Origin: an uncultured Bacteroidales bacterium
GTDB taxonomy: Bacteria; Bacteroidota; Bacteroidia; Bacteroidales; UBA932
Length of the DNA: 36,067 nt
Assembly: GCA_946055165.1 (NCBI GenBank)
Contig: CAMGFA010000021.1
Location: forward strand, 1 to 36,067
Direction of reading: 5' to 3'
Shown here: piece by piece, positions 10,248 through 19,559 of the stretch
Layout: each line of letters begins with the position of its first letter
Numbering within the stretch: the first letter of the stretch is position 1
Made by a program: the position numbers and the translations under genes
The notes under the pieces: generated by a model
The model's input: only the letters and a program-made list of their open reading frames with translations
What the model was told of the DNA's origin: nothing
Database searches by the model: none

Positions 10248-10670
10248 ATGAAAAAAGTTATTATGAGCCTTGTTGCCGTTCTGGCATTCGGCCTTGTTGC
10301 ATCTGCAAACAATTACACTATTGATGAGCAGGCTATCGACGCTACAATTGAAATGGCAGCTGAAGTAAGTCCTCTTACACTTGAGAGCTCAGCCACCGAC
10401 ATTCAGGCGGCAACCCTCAACTTCGGTATGCAGCCACAGCCGATTCTTGCTTTCGTTCTTGCTGTAGTTCCTCCTACCAGCTGGCTTGCAGTTCATCGTA
10501 TGTATATGGGAACCAGCATCCTTGCTGTTATTCTCAATATTGTAACCGGTGCCGGTTTCGGTGTTGTATATGTAATTGACTGGGTAATGCTCCTTATCGG
10601 CGTTCTCAACAACGACATCAAACAATATTGCAACAACGGCCGCTGGCTGATGTGGGCAAACATAATCTAA
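10248..10670 (+). CDS. Secreted/membrane TM2-domain protein
   Basis: The 140-residue protein starts with a signal peptide (MKKVIMSLVAVLAFGLVASA, cleavage after about residue 20). A short polar linker follows, then a TM2 domain at about 66-121: two hydrophobic segments around HRMYMG (83-88) and a second helix with an aspartate (D111), ending with LIGVLNN. TM2 proteins are small paired-helix inner-membrane proteins of unknown molecular role. The start is supported by the signal peptide. It is the first of four tightly linked plus-strand genes, and the LolA-like gene starts 3 nt after its stop. No function can be assigned with confidence. Confidence 0.8.
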   Translation: MKKVIMSLVAVLAFGLVASANNYTIDEQAIDATIEMAAEVSPLTLESSATDIQAATLNFGMQPQPILAFVLAVVPPTSWLAVHRMYMGTSILAVILNIVTGAGFGVVYVIDWVMLLIGVLNNDIKQYCNNGRWLMWANII

Positions 10671-10673
10671 TTT

Positions 10674-11384
10674 ATGTCCAAAAGGCTTGTTGTTTTTCTG
10701 CTGTCGCTTCTGCCTTTGAGCACGGCCCTTCACGCACAGCGCAGGATATCGGCCGATGTTGAGGTCAAGACAGTAGTAAAAAACAATGTTTCGACAACCA
10801 CCAAAAGCGTCTATTGTACCAACAATGGGCGCTTGGTGGTTTCTTTTCACAAACCAATAGAGTACATCCTGCTCTGCAACACTTTAGGGGAAAGCAAGAT
10901 GTATTTTCCATCAAGTAACGAGGTCTATGTGGACAATACGGGAGCATTCACGTCCCGGGACGAGCTCCTGAGCATTTTCCTGCTCGGCCGTTTCGATGAC
11001 CTCGGCCTCACTATGCAGGGCTATCAGCTGCTCAGCACTGAGCGCCTGCCCGACGGTCTGGTAAAAAAGACCTACAAGACACAGCGGGTGGAACTTCCTC
11101 CCCTCTGCGAAATCGTATATCAGGACTATCTTCCTATCTACTCGGCCACCCTCACTCCAGACGGCCAGCCTACGCAAAAGGTGTACTATTCAAAATATCA
11201 GGAAGTTGGCTATATGCCATTCCCTTGCCGCTCCACCCAGATAATCTATAATTCCCCTAAAGATTCCACCATCATCCGCAGCATATACAGCAATATAGAA
11301 CTGGATGGTGACGATCCTCTTTTCGAATTTACTGTTCCCGAGAACGCACGTCCTCTTGATGTGCAGAAACAGAAGGCGCAATGA
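10674..11384 (+). CDS. Exported LolA-like protein of unknown function
   Basis: The 236-residue protein has a signal peptide ending near ALHAQ (about residue 22) and no further hydrophobic helix, so it should be periplasmic. The body is beta-rich, with alternating stretches such as NNGRLVVSFHKPIEYILLC, GESKMYFPSSNEVYV and LPPLCEIVYQDYLPIYSATL. This resembles the half-barrel fold of LolA/LolB-type lipid or lipoprotein carriers, in which an early 'F..P..Y' segment is followed by a 'Y.P..N.V' strand. I recognise the style and not a specific family, so the call is tentative. Its stop overlaps the start of the next gene (ATGA), indicating coupling. Confidence 0.55.
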   Translation: MSKRLVVFLLSLLPLSTALHAQRRISADVEVKTVVKNNVSTTTKSVYCTNNGRLVVSFHKPIEYILLCNTLGESKMYFPSSNEVYVDNTGAFTSRDELLSIFLLGRFDDLGLTMQGYQLLSTERLPDGLVKKTYKTQRVELPPLCEIVYQDYLPIYSATLTPDGQPTQKVYYSKYQEVGYMPFPCRSTQIIYNSPKDSTIIRSIYSNIELDGDDPLFEFTVPENARPLDVQKQKAQ

Positions 11385-12499
11385 AATTCCGCCGTCTGAG
11401 TCTTATATTTTTTCTCCTTTTTAGCCTTTCCTGTTCCGCACAGCAGGATTTTTATCAGCTCGTGCGGGCCCAACTCGGTCTGGGCAATTATTTCGAGCCT
11501 TCCAACACTGTTTTTTTTGAACAGGCGCTCAAGGAAGAAGGTCTGCTTAAGGCCGTACTCGCCACTTCCGACAGGGTAGTCCGCAATTCCCAGGTAGGAG
11601 CTGCCCAAAGTCCCTTCCTCTGCTCCGACGGCAAAATCCATGAAAATATCTTCGGCCCCGTTCCCGAGCCGCTGAAGCAGCAGCATTTTGAGCTTGATTC
11701 CTTCCTTCCCAAGGGGAGTTCCCGGCCTCTTGGAGCCGATGCTGCCTTTATCGATTATCTTCTTGGCAACTCCCTTTCTTCCGATGCCGTTTACTACCTC
11801 TTCGGTAGCGCTTTTGAGGCATCGGACAGCCTGGACTTCTACAAAGGCCTGGCCCTCTACACCGCCAACAGCCTCGAGCAGGCGGTGGACTATTTCGACA
11901 GGGTTCCCGACACTTCCTCCTATTTTGAGAAAAGCCTGTTCTTCAGCACCGTATGTGATGCCTATCTCGGCCGTTTCCAACAGGCCCGCAGCCGTCTGCA
12001 GAGCTATAGCGGCAGCTGGCAGGAGCTCTGCCAGTACGAACTTGCAGCCCTTTCTCTTCTTGAGGACGATGCACACGCCTACAGGCAGGCCGCTGCCAAT
12101 TTCAGCTATTCCTCCTATGCTCTTGCCGACGGGGAAAAGCTTTTCGACGACATTTACCGCAGCCGCTACGAAAGCCGCAAAAAGAGTCCGGCACTTGCCG
12201 CGGCTGCATCGGCCATTGTCCCGGGACTGGGGAAAATCTACAGCAAATGCTACGGTGAAGCATTCGCCTCTTTCCTTTGCATAGGAGCCACTGCAGCCAT
12301 TGCTGCAGACAACTGTATAAAGCGCGGCCCGCAGGACTGGCGCAGCATAGTATTCACCACCATAGGTGCACTGCTTTATGTAGGCAATATCTACGGGAGC
12401 TACGTATCTGTGGGTCTGTATAATAATTACCTCGAAAATGCGCAGGACAACACTATTGTTTTCAATATCCATATTCCTGTCCGCAGCCTTTTCCCTTAG
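11381..12499 (+). CDS. Exported TPR protein with C-terminal PGLG-type membrane hairpin
   Basis: The 372-residue protein has a signal peptide (about 1-20, cleaved near SCSA-QQ). A long helical region follows, with tetratricopeptide-like segments (for example YKGLALYTANSLEQAVDYFDRV, 154-175, and the helices to about 265). The C-terminal membrane part starts with AIVPGLGKIY (278-287), then GEAFASFLCIGATAAIA, and further hydrophobic helices to about 347. The PGLG-x-Y-x(n)-G motif recalls small TM2-like paired-helix domains. Function is unknown. The following gene starts within its last 62 nt, in another frame, so their translation is probably coupled. Confidence 0.6.
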   Translation: MKFRRLSLIFFLLFSLSCSAQQDFYQLVRAQLGLGNYFEPSNTVFFEQALKEEGLLKAVLATSDRVVRNSQVGAAQSPFLCSDGKIHENIFGPVPEPLKQQHFELDSFLPKGSSRPLGADAAFIDYLLGNSLSSDAVYYLFGSAFEASDSLDFYKGLALYTANSLEQAVDYFDRVPDTSSYFEKSLFFSTVCDAYLGRFQQARSRLQSYSGSWQELCQYELAALSLLEDDAHAYRQAAANFSYSSYALADGEKLFDDIYRSRYESRKKSPALAAAASAIVPGLGKIYSKCYGEAFASFLCIGATAAIAADNCIKRGPQDWRSIVFTTIGALLYVGNIYGSYVSVGLYNNYLENAQDNTIVFNIHIPVRSLFP

Positions 12500-13112
12500 G
12501 GGACAGGATGCCGACAGCCTCTATATGGCGAGCCTTTGCGAGAAAGCGGTGTTCGAGGCCGAAACGCCCCGGCAGGCCAATCAGGCCCTGCTTGAGAAGG
12601 CCCGTATTCTGCATTCACAGCAGCTCTACCGCCAGGAGATGGAGGCTCTTGGCCGCCTGCGCATGTTTGCCCTGAGGCCGGAGCAGAGGAGCGAAGTGCT
12701 TCAGCGCCAGGCCTGTTGCGCATATCTTCTGGAGGATTACGATGCCGCACTTTCCTTCCTTGAAGAGGCCGGGGTGGACACAGGCTATGTTCAGCCCAAA
12801 CTCAAAAGCGAATGGGCTGCAATGTTCCTCACCTTTCTTGTTCCGGCAGGATATGTTTACGTAGATGAGCCATGGGAGGGACTACTGTCCACTTCTCTCA
12901 ATGCCCTTTCCGTACTCTGGATAGTGAGCCAGATTTCCTCGGGCTGTTATGTGAGCGGCATTTTGGGCGGCGCCATAGCCCTGAACGGCACTTATCTTGG
13001 TGCACAAAAAAGAGTTGCGCAACTTTTGCAGCAGCGCAACTCCGAAATTCTTAAGGAAAGCAAGAAAAACTGCCTAGTCCATTTTCTCGGGCCTCATCTG
13101 AGGGAAGAATAG
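12438..13112 (+). CDS. Exported TPR-like protein with degenerate C-terminal membrane hairpin
   Basis: The 224-residue protein looks like a shorter, diverged relative of the preceding gene product. It has a signal peptide ([18 protein letters not shown], cleaved near RGQ), a TPR-like helical stretch (about 27-112, including [20 protein letters not shown]) and a C-terminal hydrophobic region at 127-190. There [16 protein letters not shown] stands where the neighbour has IVPGLGKIYSKCYGE. The start at 12438 is supported by the signal peptide even though it overlaps the upstream gene by 62 nt. The 3' end overlaps the convergent lysS gene by 39 nt (13074-13112). No function is assigned. Confidence 0.6.
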   Translation: MRRTTLLFSISIFLSAAFSLRGQDADSLYMASLCEKAVFEAETPRQANQALLEKARILHSQQLYRQEMEALGRLRMFALRPEQRSEVLQRQACCAYLLEDYDAALSFLEEAGVDTGYVQPKLKSEWAAMFLTFLVPAGYVYVDEPWEGLLSTSLNALSVLWIVSQISSGCYVSGILGGAIALNGTYLGAQKRVAQLLQQRNSEILKESKKNCLVHFLGPHLREE

Positions 13113-14588
13113 TACATCCTGGATGGTGGTCTGGCCGGTCATGAACATTGTGAGGCGGTCGATTCCCATTCCGAGTCCTGAGGTTGGAGGCATACCGTAT
13201 TCCAAAGCCCTTACAAAGTCCATATCGATGTACATTGCCTCGTCGTCACCCTTGCTCTTGAGGGCTGCCTGCTCTTCGAAGCGCTCAAGCTGGTCGATAG
13301 GGTCGTTGAGCTCGGAGTAGGCGTTGGCAAGTTCCTTTCCGCAGACAAAGAGCTCGAAACGCTCGGTGAGGCTGCTGTCCTCCCTGTGTCTTTTGGTAAG
13401 AGGCGACATTTCCACAGGATAGTCGGTGATGAAGGTAGGCTGGATGAGCTTGTCCTCGCAGTATTCCCCGAAGATGGCATCGATCAGTTTGCCCTTGCCG
13501 TAACTTGGCTCCACTTCCACGTGAAGCTGCTTGCACACTTCGCGGAGCTGGTCCTCGTCCATACCCTTGATGTCAACTCCTGCATATTCCTTGATGGCTT
13601 CGAGCATAGGGAGGCGGCGGAAAGGACCTGCAAAATCCACTTCGTGCTCGCCGATTTTAACCTTGCTGCTTCCGTTCACCTTGACTGCGATAATGCCCAG
13701 GAGCTTTTCGATGAATTCCATCATCCAGATATAGTCCTTGTAGGCAACATAGATTTCCATACAGGTGAATTCCGGGTTGTGGGTCTTGTCCATACCCTCG
13801 TTGCGGAAGTCTTTGGCAAACTCATAAACTCCGTTGAATCCGCCTACAATAAGCCTCTTGAGGTAGAGCTCATTGGCAATACGCAGGTAGAGAGGAATGT
13901 CCAGAGCGTTGTGGTGGGTGATGAAAGGCCTTGCCGTAGCTCCTCCCGGAATGTTCTGCAGGATAGGGGTTTCCACTTCAAGGCAGCCTGCCTGGTTGAA
14001 GTATTCGCGCATTGTGGCAATAATCTGTGCCCTCTTCACAAACACGTCTTTCACCTGCGGATTCACGATGAGGTCCACATATCTCTGGCGGTAGCGCAGT
14101 TCAGGATCGGTAAAGGCATCGAAAACCTGTCCATCGAGTTCCTTCACGATTGGGAGAACCCTCAGGGACTTGCTCAACAGGGTGAGTTCCTTCACATGGA
14201 CGCTCAGCTGGCCTGTCTGGGTGTAGAAAGCAAAACCCTTGATTCCGATGATGTCACCGATGTCGAGGAGTTTCTTCCACACGGTGTTGTACATTGTCTT
14301 GTCTTCGTCTGGGCAGATTTCGTCCCTCTTGACATAAATCTGGATGCGTCCGCTTTCGTCCTGGAGCTCGCCGAAGGAGGCGGCGCCCATAATGCGGCGG
14401 CTCATAATGCGCCCTGCCAGGCAGACATCCTGGAAATTGCCCTTTTCCGGTGAAAATTCATCGGCAATCTGCTTTGCATTGGTGTTTACGGGATAAAGTG
14501 CTGCGGGATAGGGCTCTATTCCCAGTTCGCGCAGCTTGGCCAACGACTCGCGTCGGATGATTTCTTGTTCGCTGAATTCTTGTATCAT
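13074..14588 (-). CDS. lysS: Lysyl-tRNA synthetase, class II
   Basis: This enzyme charges tRNA-Lys. The 504-residue protein has an N-terminal OB-fold anticodon-binding domain (about 40-170, with [10 protein letters not shown]) and a class II catalytic core. Motif 2 is in [17 protein letters not shown] and motif 3 in [15 protein letters not shown], followed by [11 protein letters not shown]. The ATG at 14588 is preferred over a TTG two codons upstream that overlaps the recJ stop. The ATG lies 2 nt after that stop. The length is that of the short bacterial form; longer versions with a C-terminal extension occur in some Bacteroides. It is the last gene of the long minus-strand run and converges on the plus-strand TPR gene with a 39-nt coding overlap. 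Confidence 0.96.
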   Translation of the reverse strand: MIQEFSEQEIIRRESLAKLRELGIEPYPAALYPVNTNAKQIADEFSPEKGNFQDVCLAGRIMSRRIMGAASFGELQDESGRIQIYVKRDEICPDEDKTMYNTVWKKLLDIGDIIGIKGFAFYTQTGQLSVHVKELTLLSKSLRVLPIVKELDGQVFDAFTDPELRYRQRYVDLIVNPQVKDVFVKRAQIIATMREYFNQAGCLEVETPILQNIPGGATARPFITHHNALDIPLYLRIANELYLKRLIVGGFNGVYEFAKDFRNEGMDKTHNPEFTCMEIYVAYKDYIWMMEFIEKLLGIIAVKVNGSSKVKIGEHEVDFAGPFRRLPMLEAIKEYAGVDIKGMDEDQLREVCKQLHVEVEPSYGKGKLIDAIFGEYCEDKLIQPTFITDYPVEMSPLTKRHREDSSLTERFELFVCGKELANAYSELNDPIDQLERFEEQAALKSKGDDEAMYIDMDFVRALEYGMPPTSGLGMGIDRLTMFMTGQTTIQDVLFFPQMRPEKMD

Positions 14589-14590
14589 AA

Positions 14591-16321
14591 TCAAATATCT
14601 TCTTCTTTCTCTTGTATATCCTTAATTCTGAGCTGTATGCTGCTGTTGCCGCGGTAGTAGTTCTCAACTATGCTGTAGCACACATTGAAAGGGTTGCCGT
14701 GGCGTATGTATTCGAAGTACTCGCATTTGTTGAAGGCTATTGCTGGGATGGAGCGCGAGTAGTCTTCCTGAATGAGGTCGAGCTTGAGATGCTTGCCGCC
14801 TTCACCCACCTTGCGTCCGCTGCCGTCGTCACAGACAGCATCGGTCTCGAAAACCGGATTGCTGTTGCCCGGGCCGAAAGGCTGGAACTGCTTGAGGATG
14901 CGGAAGAACTTCGGGGTAATCTGGGTGAAGTCGATTTTGGCATCGATGTCGATTACCGGAGTCTGCATCTGCTTGGTGATATTGCTTTCGATGAAGGCTT
15001 CCATCCTGCGCGCGAACTCGCCGAGGTTCTCCTCCTTGAGGGTGAGGCCTGCCGCATATACGTGGCCTCCGAAATTCTCCAGCAGGTCGGCGCAGCTCTC
15101 TATCGAAGAGTAGAGGTCGAAACCCTGAACGCTTCTGGCCGATCCGGTGACGAAGCCGTTGGAGCGGGTCAGCACCACCGTTGGTTTGTAGAAGGCTTCC
15201 ACCAGACGCGATGCCACGATTCCCACCACGCCCTTGCTCCAGTTCGGGTTATAGACTATTGTAGCGTGCTTGCAGGCAAGGCAGTTGCCGCTTTCCACCA
15301 TCTTTATGGCCTCGCGGGTGATTTCCCTGTCCACATTCTTGCGCTCGTTGTTATTGTTGTTGATCTGCTCGCCGATTTTCATTGCGCTGGTGCTGTCGGT
15401 GGCGGTAAGCAGCTGAACGGCCAGCCTTCCGCTCTCCATTCGTCCGGCGGCATTTATTCTCGGGCCGATTTTGAAGACGATGTCGTCCACGCTCAGGTGC
15501 CCAAGTTCCAGTCCGGACAGCTCGACCATGGCCTTGAGCCCCTTGCTTGGGTTCTCGTTCAGGCACTTGAGTCCGAAATGTGCGAGGATGCGGTTTTCTC
15601 CCACCATGCTCACCAGGTCCGATGCTATGCTCACAACCAGCAGGTCGAGCAGCGGAAGCAGGCTCTCAAATTCGATTCCGTAGCGCTGGCAGTAGGCCTG
15701 GGCCAGTTTGAAGCCGACTCCGCAGCCGGAGAGGTCGTCGAAAGGGTAGTTGCAGTCCTCCCTTTTCGGGTCCAGCACAGCCACGGCCTGCGGAAGGCTT
15801 TCATCGGGAAGATGATGATCGCAGATAATCACATCTATTCCCAGTTCGGAAGCCATCTGCACTTTTTGCACGGCCTTTATGCCGCAGTCAACAGTAATCA
15901 GCAGGCTGAAGCCATTGTCTTTTGCCCACTGCACTCCCTTGGAGGAGAGGCCGTAGCCTTCGTCGTAGCGGTCGGGGATGTAGAAATCGACTTTGGATGA
16001 AAAACGGCTGAGAAATTTGTAGAGCAGGGCCACGGCCGTGGTTCCGTCCACGTCGTAGTCGCCGTAAACCAGGATTTTTTCTCTGTTCTCTATGGCGGAA
16101 TGCAGCCTTTGGACAGCCTTGTCCATATCCTTCATCAGGAAAGGATCGTGCAGCTTCCCCAAATCGGGGCGGAAGAAAGCCCGCGCCTGCTCGAAGGTCT
16201 CCACGCCGCGCTTCACGAGCAAATCGGCCAGAACCTTGTCGATTCCGACCTCAGTGCTCAGGCGCTCGACCTTTTCGGAATCGGCCGGCTCGCTGATCTG
16301 CCATTTGTTCTCTTTATTCAT
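14591..16321 (-). CDS. recJ: Single-stranded-DNA-specific 5'-3' exonuclease RecJ
   Basis: RecJ resects 5' ends in recombination and repair. The 576-residue protein has the DHH phosphoesterase motifs DYDVDG (88-93), VDCG (144-147) and DHH (168-170). It continues with the DHHA1 region, including [10 protein letters not shown] and GGHVYAAG, and a C-terminal OB-like domain with [12 protein letters not shown]. These are the expected metal ligands and nucleic-acid-binding elements, and the length is normal. Its start overlaps the end of aroK by 8 nt and its stop lies 2 nt before the lysS ATG, consistent with a single polycistronic message. Confidence 0.96.
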   Translation of the reverse strand: MNKENKWQISEPADSEKVERLSTEVGIDKVLADLLVKRGVETFEQARAFFRPDLGKLHDPFLMKDMDKAVQRLHSAIENREKILVYGDYDVDGTTAVALLYKFLSRFSSKVDFYIPDRYDEGYGLSSKGVQWAKDNGFSLLITVDCGIKAVQKVQMASELGIDVIICDHHLPDESLPQAVAVLDPKREDCNYPFDDLSGCGVGFKLAQAYCQRYGIEFESLLPLLDLLVVSIASDLVSMVGENRILAHFGLKCLNENPSKGLKAMVELSGLELGHLSVDDIVFKIGPRINAAGRMESGRLAVQLLTATDSTSAMKIGEQINNNNNERKNVDREITREAIKMVESGNCLACKHATIVYNPNWSKGVVGIVASRLVEAFYKPTVVLTRSNGFVTGSARSVQGFDLYSSIESCADLLENFGGHVYAAGLTLKEENLGEFARRMEAFIESNITKQMQTPVIDIDAKIDFTQITPKFFRILKQFQPFGPGNSNPVFETDAVCDDGSGRKVGEGGKHLKLDLIQEDYSRSIPAIAFNKCEYFEYIRHGNPFNVCYSIVENYYRGNSSIQLRIKDIQEKEEDI

Positions 16322-16859
16322 TTTTTGTCTCTTTAATCAATTCAAGTGCCCTGGAGGCAAGGCTGTCGGGGGTATCGTCCGGACTGCTCTCAAGAACAAG
16401 AGGCGCAAGCGAATAGATTTTCTCCCTTTCGGCAAGCAGCTCTTCCAAAGCTCCCTCTTCGTTGAGAAGGCGTTTGAGCAGAGGACGGGTCCCGCACTCC
16501 TGCACGTGCCCGGCCATTCGCCGGCGCAAAATATCGGCAGAAGTCTTGAGCCAGATGCAGAGGGTCTGTTCCAGAATCAAAGGCCGGAGGCAGTAGCTCT
16601 GCAGGCTTCCTCCGCCTAAGGACAGCACGAGGTCGCGTCCCTGCAGCTGGTGCATCACCACCTGGTCCCTGAGGGCTTCGGCCTCTATGGCACGGAAGCC
16701 GTCTTCTCCCTGAAGGGCGAAGATCTCATTTATGCTGCGTGCGCATTTCTGCTCTATGTACCGGTCCAAATCCACGAAATCCCAGCCCAGGGCAAGAGCA
16801 AGTCTCTCTCCCACACAGCTTTTTCCGCTGAACATAAAACCGGTAAGACTAATTATCAA
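16314..16859 (-). CDS. aroK: Shikimate kinase
   Basis: Phosphorylates shikimate with ATP in the chorismate pathway. The 181-residue protein has the Walker A loop GFMFSGKS (7-14), the shikimate-binding aspartate in DLDRYIE, the arginine in GFRAIEAEAL and the glycine-rich SLGGGS block. The lid region follows with RPLL. All are typical of AroK. The ATG overlaps the stop of parC by 4 nt and the gene overlaps recJ by 8 nt, so it sits inside the long minus-strand unit, away from the aroE-like gene. Confidence 0.94.
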   Translation of the reverse strand: MIISLTGFMFSGKSCVGERLALALGWDFVDLDRYIEQKCARSINEIFALQGEDGFRAIEAEALRDQVVMHQLQGRDLVLSLGGGSLQSYCLRPLILEQTLCIWLKTSADILRRRMAGHVQECGTRPLLKRLLNEEGALEELLAEREKIYSLAPLVLESSPDDTPDSLASRALELIKETKNE

Positions 16860-19549
16860 AACAGTGTCGGCTCAATTATGTCGAGGTTTTCCTCGCTGTT
16901 CTCCAGCTCGGAATCCACATTGAAATCTATCTTTATCATCGGCTCCTGTTCTTGCTCTTCGGCAGGCTCTTCCTTCTGCAGAGGCTCGATGAATTCAACT
17001 TTCTTTATTTCCCTTTCATGGCACTTCTTGCCTTTGGCCGTTATGCCTTTTTTGGCAATCCAGCTTTCGGCATCGATGGCTTCGGCTTCCCTGTGCTCGG
17101 ACTTGCCTCCGAAGGTCACAAGGTACTGAGGGTAGAGATCGTCGCTCAAATCCACAAGACGCGACTTCGGAGCATCGGAAATGAAGCTCATCGGAGTATT
17201 GTCGCTCACCACAAAGGAGAAACGCTTTACATAGTAGCACTTGGTGGCTCCGTCGTAGTAGAGGGCGGTGTAGGTCTTGTTGGTGTCGAGCTTTTCGATT
17301 TTTATCACGTCGCCTTGATAACGGTTCGAGAGGTCGAAGCTCGTGGTGTAGAAGCTGCCGTTCGAGAAGATTGCGAGAACCTTGTCGTCGGAGTTGAATG
17401 CTCCTAAATAAAGGCCCCTCTGCTCGTCGTTGAGCTTCTGTATGTCGGAATCGTACCAGATGTCCTTGCCCGAAATGGTGGAAACTCCGGCCGCCTTGAG
17501 CGTAATCTTGTGTATGGCGTTTTTGCTCACGAGGTTGCCTCTCGAGGTCTTGCCTTTTATGGCAAGCTGGGAGAAGTCGTACTCGAAGCTGGTCTTCTTG
17601 AGCTTGGCTTTAGGCCTGAGCTGCACCTTCACGGTTTCCGCTTCGGCATTGTGGTTCACTGTGAACCATATAATCTGCGAGCCTTCTTCGCCCGTGCTTA
17701 TGTCGTACTCCCTGTCTCTAGTAACCGAGGTTATGGAGAAACGCTTGGCATAGTAGATGCTCGTCTTGCCCACCCTGTAAATCACATTGTAAGTGGTGCG
17801 GGTGTCGTTGCGGTTGAACACTCCCACATATATGAGGTCCTTGCCGAAGAAAGCTTTGTCGGCGATCTTGGAAACTTTGTATTTTCCGTCTTTGCGGATG
17901 ACAATCACCTCCGAAAGGTCGGAGCAGTCGCTGATGAACTGCACACCGTCTTCCTTTTTGAGGTTCATTCCCACGAAGCCCTCGGCAAAGTTGGCATAGA
18001 GCTTGGCATTGTTGCTTATGACCTTGGTCGCCGTAATGGTCTCGAAGCCGGTGAGCTCGGTAAGGCGAGGGAAGTCCTTGCCGTATTTCTGCTTGAGGGA
18101 AGAGAACCAGTTTATGGTGAAGTCTATGATGTGCTCAATGTCGAAGCGTACCTTTTCCATCTCCTTTTCGAGCTCCTGGATTTTGATGTCCAGCTGTTTT
18201 GTATCGAAATTGGAGATCTTGCGCACAGGCTTCTCCACAAGGCGGTCTATGTCCTCCATCGTAATTTCCTTGTGCAGAAGGCTTTCGTATTCTTTCATCC
18301 TGCACAGGATTTCCTGCTTCTGGGCTTCCCAGGAAGGGTGCTCCTGCTCGAGGACTTTGTATATCCTGTTCTCGAAGAAGATTTTTTCGAGGGAGGTGTA
18401 ATGCCAGTTCTGCTCCAGTTCATTGAGCTTGTAGTTGAGCTGGGCGAGCAACAGGTCGCGGGTGTGCCAGGTGCTGTATTCCAGGATTTCGTTCACCGAG
18501 ATGAAGGCCGGTTTGTTGTCCCTGATCACGCAGGCGTTTGGCCTGATGGTGGTTTCGCAGTCGGTGAAGGCATAGAGAGCATCTATGGTCTTGTCCGGCG
18601 ACACGTCTGAGGGCAGGTGTATGAGTATCTCTACCTTGTTGGTGGTGAGGTCGTCGATTTTCTTGAACTTGATCTTGCCCTTGTCCTTTGCCCTTATCAG
18701 GGAGTCCTTTATCATCTCCGTGGTTTTGGTATATGGGAGTTGGGTGATGGAGATGGTGCTCTTGTCTATCTTTTCGATCTTGGCTCTTACTTTCACCACT
18801 CCGCCCCTGCGTCCGTTGAGGTATTTGGAGCAGTCGGCGTAGCCTCCGGTAGGGAAGTCCGGGTAAAGTTCATAAGGCTTGCCACGGAGTATCGCAATGG
18901 AAGCATCGATAAGTTCGTTGAAGTTGTGCGGAAGTATTTTGGACGACATTCCCACACCGATTCCGTCGGTTCCCTGGGCGAGCAGCAGAGGAAAACGCAC
19001 CGGAAGCTCAGTAGGCTCCTGGTTGCGTCCGTCGTAGCTGTTCATCCAATTTGTGATTTTCGGGTCGAAGACCACTTCCTTGGCGAATTTGCTCAAGCGG
19101 GCCTCGATGTAACGGGCGGCGGCATTGCTGTCTCCGGTGAAGATGTTGCCCCAGTTACCCTGCTTGTCTATGAGAAGGTCCTTCTGACCCATCTGCACCA
19201 GGGCACCGAGTATGGAAGCATCGCCGTGAGGGTGGTACTGCATGGCCTGACCCACTATGTTGGCCACCTTGGTGTAGGCCCCGTCGTCTATCCTGAACAT
19301 TGCGTGCAGCACCCTGCGCTGCACCGGTTTGAGACCGTCCACGATATGCGGCACGGCCCTGTGCAGGATAACATAGGAAGCGTAGTCAAGGTACCAGTCC
19401 TTGAACATGCCCGAGAGCTTGAACTTTCTGGCATCGCTTTCCAGCAGTCGCGTGAACTTGCCGGAAGAGCTGCCTTCGGCCTGCCCGTCCAAAATTTCCT
19501 CTTCGTTGATTTCCTCTTCGTTGATGATATCTTCCAATTCTTCGCTCAT
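16856..19549 (-). CDS. parC: DNA topoisomerase IV subunit A (GyrA/ParC family)
   Basis: The DNA-breaking subunit of a type IIA topoisomerase; in Bacteroidota proteins of this form are annotated as ParC. The 897-residue protein has a short acidic N-terminal leader (glutamate-rich, 1-25), the winged-helix breakage domain with HPHGDAS (106-112) and the catalytic tyrosine Y147 in AAARYIEAR. The tower and coiled-coil follow, then a C-terminal beta-pinwheel. A glutamate-rich tail (EEPAEEQEQEP) precedes the final IIEPTLF. In the quinolone-resistance region the residue equivalent to E. coli GyrA S83 is Ala and that equivalent to D87 is Gly. The start is well supported: AGGAGG lies 4 nt upstream. The era stop lies 8 nt upstream. 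The partner parE is not in the window. Confidence 0.93.
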   Translation of the reverse strand: MSEELEDIINEEEINEEEILDGQAEGSSSGKFTRLLESDARKFKLSGMFKDWYLDYASYVILHRAVPHIVDGLKPVQRRVLHAMFRIDDGAYTKVANIVGQAMQYHPHGDASILGALVQMGQKDLLIDKQGNWGNIFTGDSNAAARYIEARLSKFAKEVVFDPKITNWMNSYDGRNQEPTELPVRFPLLLAQGTDGIGVGMSSKILPHNFNELIDASIAILRGKPYELYPDFPTGGYADCSKYLNGRRGGVVKVRAKIEKIDKSTISITQLPYTKTTEMIKDSLIRAKDKGKIKFKKIDDLTTNKVEILIHLPSDVSPDKTIDALYAFTDCETTIRPNACVIRDNKPAFISVNEILEYSTWHTRDLLLAQLNYKLNELEQNWHYTSLEKIFFENRIYKVLEQEHPSWEAQKQEILCRMKEYESLLHKEITMEDIDRLVEKPVRKISNFDTKQLDIKIQELEKEMEKVRFDIEHIIDFTINWFSSLKQKYGKDFPRLTELTGFETITATKVISNNAKLYANFAEGFVGMNLKKEDGVQFISDCSDLSEVIVIRKDGKYKVSKIADKAFFGKDLIYVGVFNRNDTRTTYNVIYRVGKTSIYYAKRFSITSVTRDREYDISTGEEGSQIIWFTVNHNAEAETVKVQLRPKAKLKKTSFEYDFSQLAIKGKTSRGNLVSKNAIHKITLKAAGVSTISGKDIWYDSDIQKLNDEQRGLYLGAFNSDDKVLAIFSNGSFYTTSFDLSNRYQGDVIKIEKLDTNKTYTALYYDGATKCYYVKRFSFVVSDNTPMSFISDAPKSRLVDLSDDLYPQYLVTFGGKSEHREAEAIDAESWIAKKGITAKGKKCHEREIKKVEFIEPLQKEEPAEEQEQEPMIKIDFNVDSELENSEENLDIIEPTLF

Positions 19550-19553
19550 ATAT

Positions 19554-19559
19554 CCTCCT
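19554..19559 (-). promoter_or_regulatory. Shine-Dalgarno site of parC
   Basis: On the minus strand AGGAGG is followed by ATAT and the parC ATG (19549-19547). It overlaps the era stop codon. Such a perfect SD is unusual in Bacteroidota, where most starts lack one, and it fixes the parC start. Confidence 0.7.

Noticed and set aside
13798..14453. Long plus-strand open frames opposite lysS, recJ, parC and era
   Set aside because: These are antisense shadows of strongly conserved genes, with no start signals or recognisable domains.
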